This document shows, piece by piece, positions 5,488 through 8,985 of a stretch of DNA of 8,985 bases. Location of the stretch: contig JAEDHX010000075.1 of assembly GCA_016296785.1 (NCBI GenBank), forward strand, positions 1 through 8,985, in the 5' to 3' direction. Both the position numbers and the translations under genes were made by a program. The DNA comes from Coprococcus sp. (GTDB lineage Bacteria > Bacillota > Clostridia > Lachnospirales > Lachnospiraceae). Every line of letters starts with the position of its first letter. Position 1 is the first letter of the stretch. The notes beneath the pieces are model-generated. The model saw nothing but the letters and a program-made list of their open reading frames with translations. It searched no databases and was not told the DNA's origin.

Positions 5488-6762
5488 ATGATTGAGATTG
5501 TATATGATAAGAAAACTGCAGAAAAACATGTATCCGGCACAAAACCGTATGCAGTGCCTAAGAATATACGTCAGATAGGAAATGCATCGTCCGGCAAGAA
5601 AATATACATAGAAGATTACGTAATGACATTTCTAAGAAGAATTGCAGAACCGGGAAATACAGTTTCAAGGGGGGCGGTGCTGCTAGGAGAATACTTCAAG
5701 GATGATGAAGGTGAAGTGATATTTATTAGCGGGGCGGTTGAAGCTCAAAACCTTGAATTTGATGTAGAGCAAATACGATTTGATGACCAGATATGGAGCG
5801 GAATCTATAGCGAGATAAATAAATATTTTGACAACCTTTCTGTTGTAGGCTGGTTTTTATCTCGAATGGGCTTTTCGGTAGATTTAAATGATAAGATACG
5901 GAAACTACATCTTGAACATTTTAAAGGAAGAGATAAGGTTCTGTTTATGATGGACTCCCTTGAATGCGAGGATGCATTTTATGCATATGAAAAAGGTCAG
6001 CTGGTGCGTCAGAAAGGTTATTATATCTACTATGTCAGAAATGAACATATGCAGAACTATATCATAAGCAGGAAGAACGCTGCAACTGAAGACAAGAGCA
6101 TGGACGTGCTTAGGAAGGATCAGGCACTTGTGGCTAATTTCAGAGATATGAGCAGTGTGAGAAAGGAGCTAAAGAGCAAGGGGAGAAATTATTTTGCATA
6201 TGCAGTAAGCTCCTTTGTAATGGTGTTTGCTTTATCGGTTGGGATAGCATTGTCAGGCAGCTATGACAAAATGAAGGATATAGAGCGAAAAATTAAAAGA
6301 ATTGAAATAGAGGAAAATGATTCTGATATCGAGGTTTTCTATAACAGTAATGATTTAGAAGATGCACAGGATAAAACCAACAGCAATACCAACAACGACA
6401 ATAATAATTCAGACAGCGTGTTATCTGACAAGGAGGATAAAACGGCTGACACGGATAATAGAAATGATTCGGATAAGATAAATGACACGGATAAAGCGAA
6501 CGATACAGAAGAACCAAACAACACAGATGAAGCAAACGACAATGAAAGTATTGACGTTAAAGATAACACTGATACCAAGGAAGTATTTGGCAATGAAAAG
6601 GAACATACATATATAGTTGAAGAGGGCGACACACTTATGAGTATATCTATTCAAATGTATGATTCTCCTGCATATGTTGATGAAATACTAAACGCAAATG
6701 GCCTAAGTGCTGAAGATACAATATATGTAGGACAGAAAATAGTTATTCCATATGTTGACTAA
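5488..6762 (+). CDS. Membrane-anchored LysM protein with degenerate MPN/JAB-like N-domain
   Basis: A 424-residue protein with four parts. (1) Residues about 36-170 look like an MPN/JAB domain: AVLLGEYF (63-70), FISGAVEAQN (79-88), VVGWFLSRMGF (119-129), then HFKGRDKVLFMMD (144-156), matching the order VVGWYHSHPGF...KVLLVID of JAMM proteases. The metal-binding HxHP is replaced by LSRM, and the upstream Glu appears to be Ser60, so it should not be a peptidase. (2) One membrane helix, 234-256, after a basic stretch (KSKGR), suggesting N-in. (3) A disordered Asp/Asn/Thr/Lys linker, 296-366, with hexapeptide repeats. (4) A C-terminal LysM, about 373-422 (YIVEEGDTLMSIS ... LNANGL ... VGQKIVIP), expected to bind peptidoglycan outside. 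It may couple a cytoplasmic partner to the cell wall; that is inference. First of three envelope genes. Confidence 0.85.
   Translation: MIEIVYDKKTAEKHVSGTKPYAVPKNIRQIGNASSGKKIYIEDYVMTFLRRIAEPGNTVSRGAVLLGEYFKDDEGEVIFISGAVEAQNLEFDVEQIRFDDQIWSGIYSEINKYFDNLSVVGWFLSRMGFSVDLNDKIRKLHLEHFKGRDKVLFMMDSLECEDAFYAYEKGQLVRQKGYYIYYVRNEHMQNYIISRKNAATEDKSMDVLRKDQALVANFRDMSSVRKELKSKGRNYFAYAVSSFVMVFALSVGIALSGSYDKMKDIERKIKRIEIEENDSDIEVFYNSNDLEDAQDKTNSNTNNDNNNSDSVLSDKEDKTADTDNRNDSDKINDTDKANDTEEPNNTDEANDNESIDVKDNTDTKEVFGNEKEHTYIVEEGDTLMSISIQMYDSPAYVDEILNANGLSAEDTIYVGQKIVIPYVD
6463..6552 (+). repeat. 18-bp tandem repeats encoding the LysM protein linker
   Basis: Five imperfect 18-base units in frame encode NDSDKI, NDTDKA, NDTEEP, NNTDEA and NDNESI (protein residues 326-355); ADTDNR just before may be a sixth. 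The consensus is N-D-T-D/E-K/E-A. The units differ mostly at single bases, as expected for an old, diverged expansion. Confidence 0.75.
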
Positions 6763-6765
6763 AGA

Positions 6766-6774
6766 TGATATAAT
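6766..6774 (+). promoter_or_regulatory. Extended -10 promoter before the DUF5711 gene
   Basis: TG-A-TATAAT is a perfect extended -10. The nearest -35-like sequence (ATTCCA, 6745-6750, 18-base spacing) is poor. A start near 6781 would give the DUF5711/cvpA pair its own transcript, in addition to any read-through from the LysM gene; no terminator is visible at 6763-6851. Confidence 0.55.
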
Positions 6775-6851
6775 ATGAGCACCTGACAGTCGAATAAGAG
6801 AAAGAAGGCTGTAGCTTAAGAAAAGAATTATAAAAGGACTGAGGATATGTT

Positions 6852-8114
6852 ATGGCAAGAAAGAGAAAAATGATGTCTTCAGAGGAGACGGCTGATAATG
6901 TAACAAGAATCAATAAGTTCTCTGATGAAGATAATGAAGATAAGGTTGTAGAGGTGGTAAGAGCCTTTACACCACAGAAGAAATTAGTAATTGCATTATT
7001 ATTTATAGTGATTGCTGCTGTTATTATTATCACTGTTATTAAAGCAATGGCGAATAGGGAGTATAAGTCGTATGATGTTATTTCGTCAACCTTGACTTCG
7101 GGTGACAGTATTGCCAATTATACAATGTTTGGTGGTAATGTACTTAAGGTTACGCGTGATGGAGCATCTTATATTGATGAAACCGGCAATACTGTATGGG
7201 ATTGCAGTTATTCAATGAAGATGCCGCAGGTTGCGGTAGCAGGTGACTATGCAGTGGTGGCAGATTTAAATGGACGAGATATCTATGTATTTAATAAGGC
7301 CGGCAAGATAAGCAACCAGACAACTAATTATAATATTGCTAATGTAGATGTTGCGTCACAGGGTTTATATTCTGTTGTTCTTGCAGGTGATGATTGCAAC
7401 TATATTAATGGATATGACAAGGATAGCAAGCAGGTATATGAAATGAAAACTTCAATAGAGAATAGTGGATATCCGCTTGATATTGCAATATCTGATGACG
7501 GCGAGAAGCTGTTTACAAGCTATATGAAGATTGATGGAACTACCGTTCCAAATTATATTGCGGCGTATAATTTCGGCTCAGTTGGTCAGAATGAGAATGC
7601 AGACAGACTTATGGGCGGATTTACCTTTGACGACACTATCTTCCCGCTTGTTGATTTCGTGGATAATAATACAGTTGTTTGTTTTGGAGATAATAAAATA
7701 GTCATATATGCAATGTCAGAAAAACCAAGTCAGAAGTCTGTTATTGATATAGCTAATACTGAGATGCTTGGTGTATTTGCCAACTCTAAATATGTTGGCT
7801 ATATTGCAAAGGGAGATCCTGACAAGGACCAGAAATATATAATCAGAATATATGGCATGAATGGCGATATAGAGGCAGAAACCACATATAATAATTCCTT
7901 TAAGAAGATTTATGCAACAGAGGAGGAATTAATCGTAGTGGGAGATTTTGATTGTAGTATATATAGCTTTAACGGAAAACGAAAGTTTTCTACTACCTTT
8001 AATAAGAATCTGATAGATATAGTTCCGGACTCTAATAAACTTGAATATATATTGATATTTGAAAATGAAACACAGATAATAAAGCTTAAGAGAAACAAAG
8101 GGGATAAATCGTAA
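6852..8114 (+). CDS. DUF5711-type membrane-anchored beta-propeller-like protein
   Basis: A 420-residue protein with a charged cytoplasmic N-terminus (MARKRK..., 1-42), one membrane anchor (KLVIALLFIVIAAVIIITVI, 44-63), and a large outside domain of repeated short beta strands. Recurring units such as GGNVLKVTRDGASYIDETGN (94-113), GDYAVVADLNGRDIYVFNKAGK (131-152), NNTVVCFGDNKIVIYAM (272-288) and EELIVVGDFDCSIYSFNGK (358-376) are spaced like blades of a WD40/PQQ-type propeller. From memory this matches DUF5711 proteins of Clostridia, which have no known function. The ATG at 6852 has GAGGA (6841-6845) at 6 bases. Its stop overlaps the start of the cvpA gene by one base (TAATG), indicating translational coupling. 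Propellers of this kind often bind proteins, but no partner can be named. Confidence 0.8.
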   Translation: MARKRKMMSSEETADNVTRINKFSDEDNEDKVVEVVRAFTPQKKLVIALLFIVIAAVIIITVIKAMANREYKSYDVISSTLTSGDSIANYTMFGGNVLKVTRDGASYIDETGNTVWDCSYSMKMPQVAVAGDYAVVADLNGRDIYVFNKAGKISNQTTNYNIANVDVASQGLYSVVLAGDDCNYINGYDKDSKQVYEMKTSIENSGYPLDIAISDDGEKLFTSYMKIDGTTVPNYIAAYNFGSVGQNENADRLMGGFTFDDTIFPLVDFVDNNTVVCFGDNKIVIYAMSEKPSQKSVIDIANTEMLGVFANSKYVGYIAKGDPDKDQKYIIRIYGMNGDIEAETTYNNSFKKIYATEEELIVVGDFDCSIYSFNGKRKFSTTFNKNLIDIVPDSNKLEYILIFENETQIIKLKRNKGDKS

Positions 8115-8812
8115 TGAATCTGTTATTGCTAATTGTAATTGCCATTACCGCGTTGCTTGCCATATTAGGATATAGGAGAGGTCTATTTAAGAGTGCTGTC
8201 AGTACTGTCGGAATTGTACTGGCAGTATTTCTTACTACAATACTTCATACCCCAATAAATAAAGCAATATGCAACAATACAGGGCTTGATGAATATATTA
8301 AGTCAAAGATAGAAGAAAAGTTCGAGCTTGATACAGATAAAAATGAGCTTACAAGAAATGAGGAGATGGAGCTCCTTGAGAATATTCCATTGCCTGAGAA
8401 TATCAAGGAATGGATAATTGAAAATGGGAGTAAAGAAACCTTTGGCAAGTTAAATGCTAAAGGCTTTGAGGACTATGTAGCTATATATTTGACAGAAATG
8501 GTAATGAAAGGACTCTCATATCTAATTACCTTCATTGTGCTTATGATAATAATAAACATATTTATCAACTTAGCTGACGTTATAACAAGCATTCCGATTT
8601 TGAATGGGTTAAATAAAGTAGGAGGTATATTGTTTGGTGTATGCCAATCTCTAATAATTATATGGATAGCCTTTATTATCATTACGTTTTTATCAGCATT
8701 TGACTGGGGAATGGATATAATGAAAATGATAGATGAAAGTAGTATTTTAAGCATCATTTATGAAAAAAATATTTTTTTGAAATTTGTTGTTGACATCCTC
8801 GGTAAAGTTTAG
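8114..8812 (+). CDS. CvpA family membrane protein
   Basis: A 232-residue integral membrane protein of the CvpA (colicin V production protein) family. Four hydrophobic segments are visible, at about 2-19, 27-45, 128-151 and 168-196, with the family's early GYRRGLFKS motif (19-27) and the LNKVGGILFG stretch (166-175) before the last helix. Between helices 2 and 3 lies an 80-residue polar loop rich in Glu, Lys and Asp (about 47-127). The ATG overlaps the stop of the DUF5711 gene (TAATG), with AAAGGGGA (8098-8105) as ribosome site. In other bacteria CvpA is linked to colicin V export and envelope stress tolerance; here its tight coupling to a DUF5711 protein and a LysM protein suggests an envelope role. 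The last codons overlap a strong promoter (8790-8818). Confidence 0.85.
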   Translation: MNLLLLIVIAITALLAILGYRRGLFKSAVSTVGIVLAVFLTTILHTPINKAICNNTGLDEYIKSKIEEKFELDTDKNELTRNEEMELLENIPLPENIKEWIIENGSKETFGKLNAKGFEDYVAIYLTEMVMKGLSYLITFIVLMIIINIFINLADVITSIPILNGLNKVGGILFGVCQSLIIIWIAFIIITFLSAFDWGMDIMKMIDESSILSIIYEKNIFLKFVVDILGKV

Positions 8813-8818
8813 TATAGT
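8790..8818 (+). promoter_or_regulatory. Strong promoter P1 (rrn-type) overlapping the cvpA 3' end
   Basis: Consensus TTGACA (8790-8795), 17 bases, TATAGT (8813-8818). An A-tract/T-tract block (TGAAAAAAATA at 8761-8771, then TTTTTTT) lies upstream, as in UP elements. It sits almost wholly within cvpA and points to the window end. Confidence 0.65.
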
Positions 8819-8885
8819 ATCACTTGCCGATTTCATTAGGCCAAATGAAACAACAAAAAAGTTTTGAAAAAAATAAAAAAAGTTG

Positions 8886-8914
8886 TTGACAAGGCCTTGG
8901 AGTTGTGATAAATT
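8886..8914 (+). promoter_or_regulatory. Strong promoter P2 (rrn-type)
   Basis: Consensus TTGACA (8886-8891), 17 bases, TAAATT (8909-8914) with TG at 8906-8907. A run of A-tracts (8855-8881), including a second TGAAAAAAATA (8865-8875), lies directly upstream. The -10 boxes of P1 and P2 are 96 bases apart, a tandem arrangement common for Firmicutes rRNA operons. Confidence 0.7.
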
Positions 8915-8920
8915 ATAAAA

Positions 8921-8985
8921 GCTGTCGCAAACGACGACAGACAAACAGAACCTTGAAAAATTAACAACATGACAACCCTGAAATT
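8921..8985 (+). other. Probable rRNA operon leader (gene starts beyond the window)
   Basis: The expected P2 transcript begins at about 8921 with a hairpin CTGTCG/CGACAG (8922-8927, 8935-8940). It is followed by AGAACCTTGAAAAATTAAC (8947-8965), similar to the boxA-like stretch before and between rRNA genes in Clostridia. No 16S sequence is reached before the window ends, so the identity of the operon is inferred. Confidence 0.55.

Noticed and set aside
6293..6654. Several minus-strand ORFs opposite the LysM linker and C-terminus
   Set aside because: They arise from the repetitive Asp/Asn/Thr coding sequence read backwards, giving low-complexity Ser/Leu or Cys/Tyr peptides without ribosome sites.
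8761..8985. CRISPR, attachment site or mobile element at the AT-rich right end
   Set aside because: The repeats are simple A-tracts and promoter modules. No spacer structure, integrase or target-site duplication is present.

Overview
The window looks like a chromosomal segment of a low-GC, Gram-positive Clostridia, most probably a Lachnospiraceae relative. The evidence is the AT-rich DNA, strong AGGAGG-type ribosome binding sites, a T-box leader, a YyaC-type sporulation protein, and the set LysM/MPN-like protein, DUF5711-type protein and CvpA protein. I cannot name a genus from the sequence. No phage, transposon, CRISPR array or tRNA gene is visible.

Layout. 1-730: a decayed region with a truncated GyrI-like ORF (171-344), a short cluster of tandem repeats (433-483), and an intact gene for a 49-residue membrane peptide (525-674) ending in an intrinsic terminator. 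800-2905: a complete leucine-responsive unit: promoter, T-box riboswitch with a CTC (Leu) specifier and a terminator/antiterminator switch, leuA (2-isopropylmalate synthase, long form), and a bidirectional terminator. 2969-3376 (minus): a stand-alone two-CBS-domain protein with its own promoter. 3645-4754 (plus): an unrecognised protein with two membrane segments flanked by long coiled coils, using a TTG start. It converges on and overlaps a YyaC/DUF1256 gene (minus, 4733-5308); the likely terminator of the plus-strand gene is a palindrome inside the yyaC coding sequence. 5488-8812 (plus): three envelope genes in a row. The first has a degenerate MPN/JAB-like domain, one membrane segment, a repetitive linker and LysM; the second is a membrane-anchored beta-propeller-like DUF5711 protein; the third is a CvpA-family membrane protein that overlaps the second by one base. 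8790-8985: two strong tandem promoters with A-tract upstream elements and an rRNA-type leader, which suggests that an rRNA operon begins just beyond the window.

How they work together. leuA is controlled by tRNA-Leu charging and is independent of its neighbours. The LysM, DUF5711 and CvpA genes are probably co-expressed and act at the membrane/cell wall interface; their exact roles are unknown. The items most worth a second look are the catalytically dead MPN domain fused to a LysM receptor-like tail, the terminator encoded within yyaC, the rrn-type P1 promoter embedded in the 3' end of cvpA, and the coiled-coil membrane protein of unknown function.
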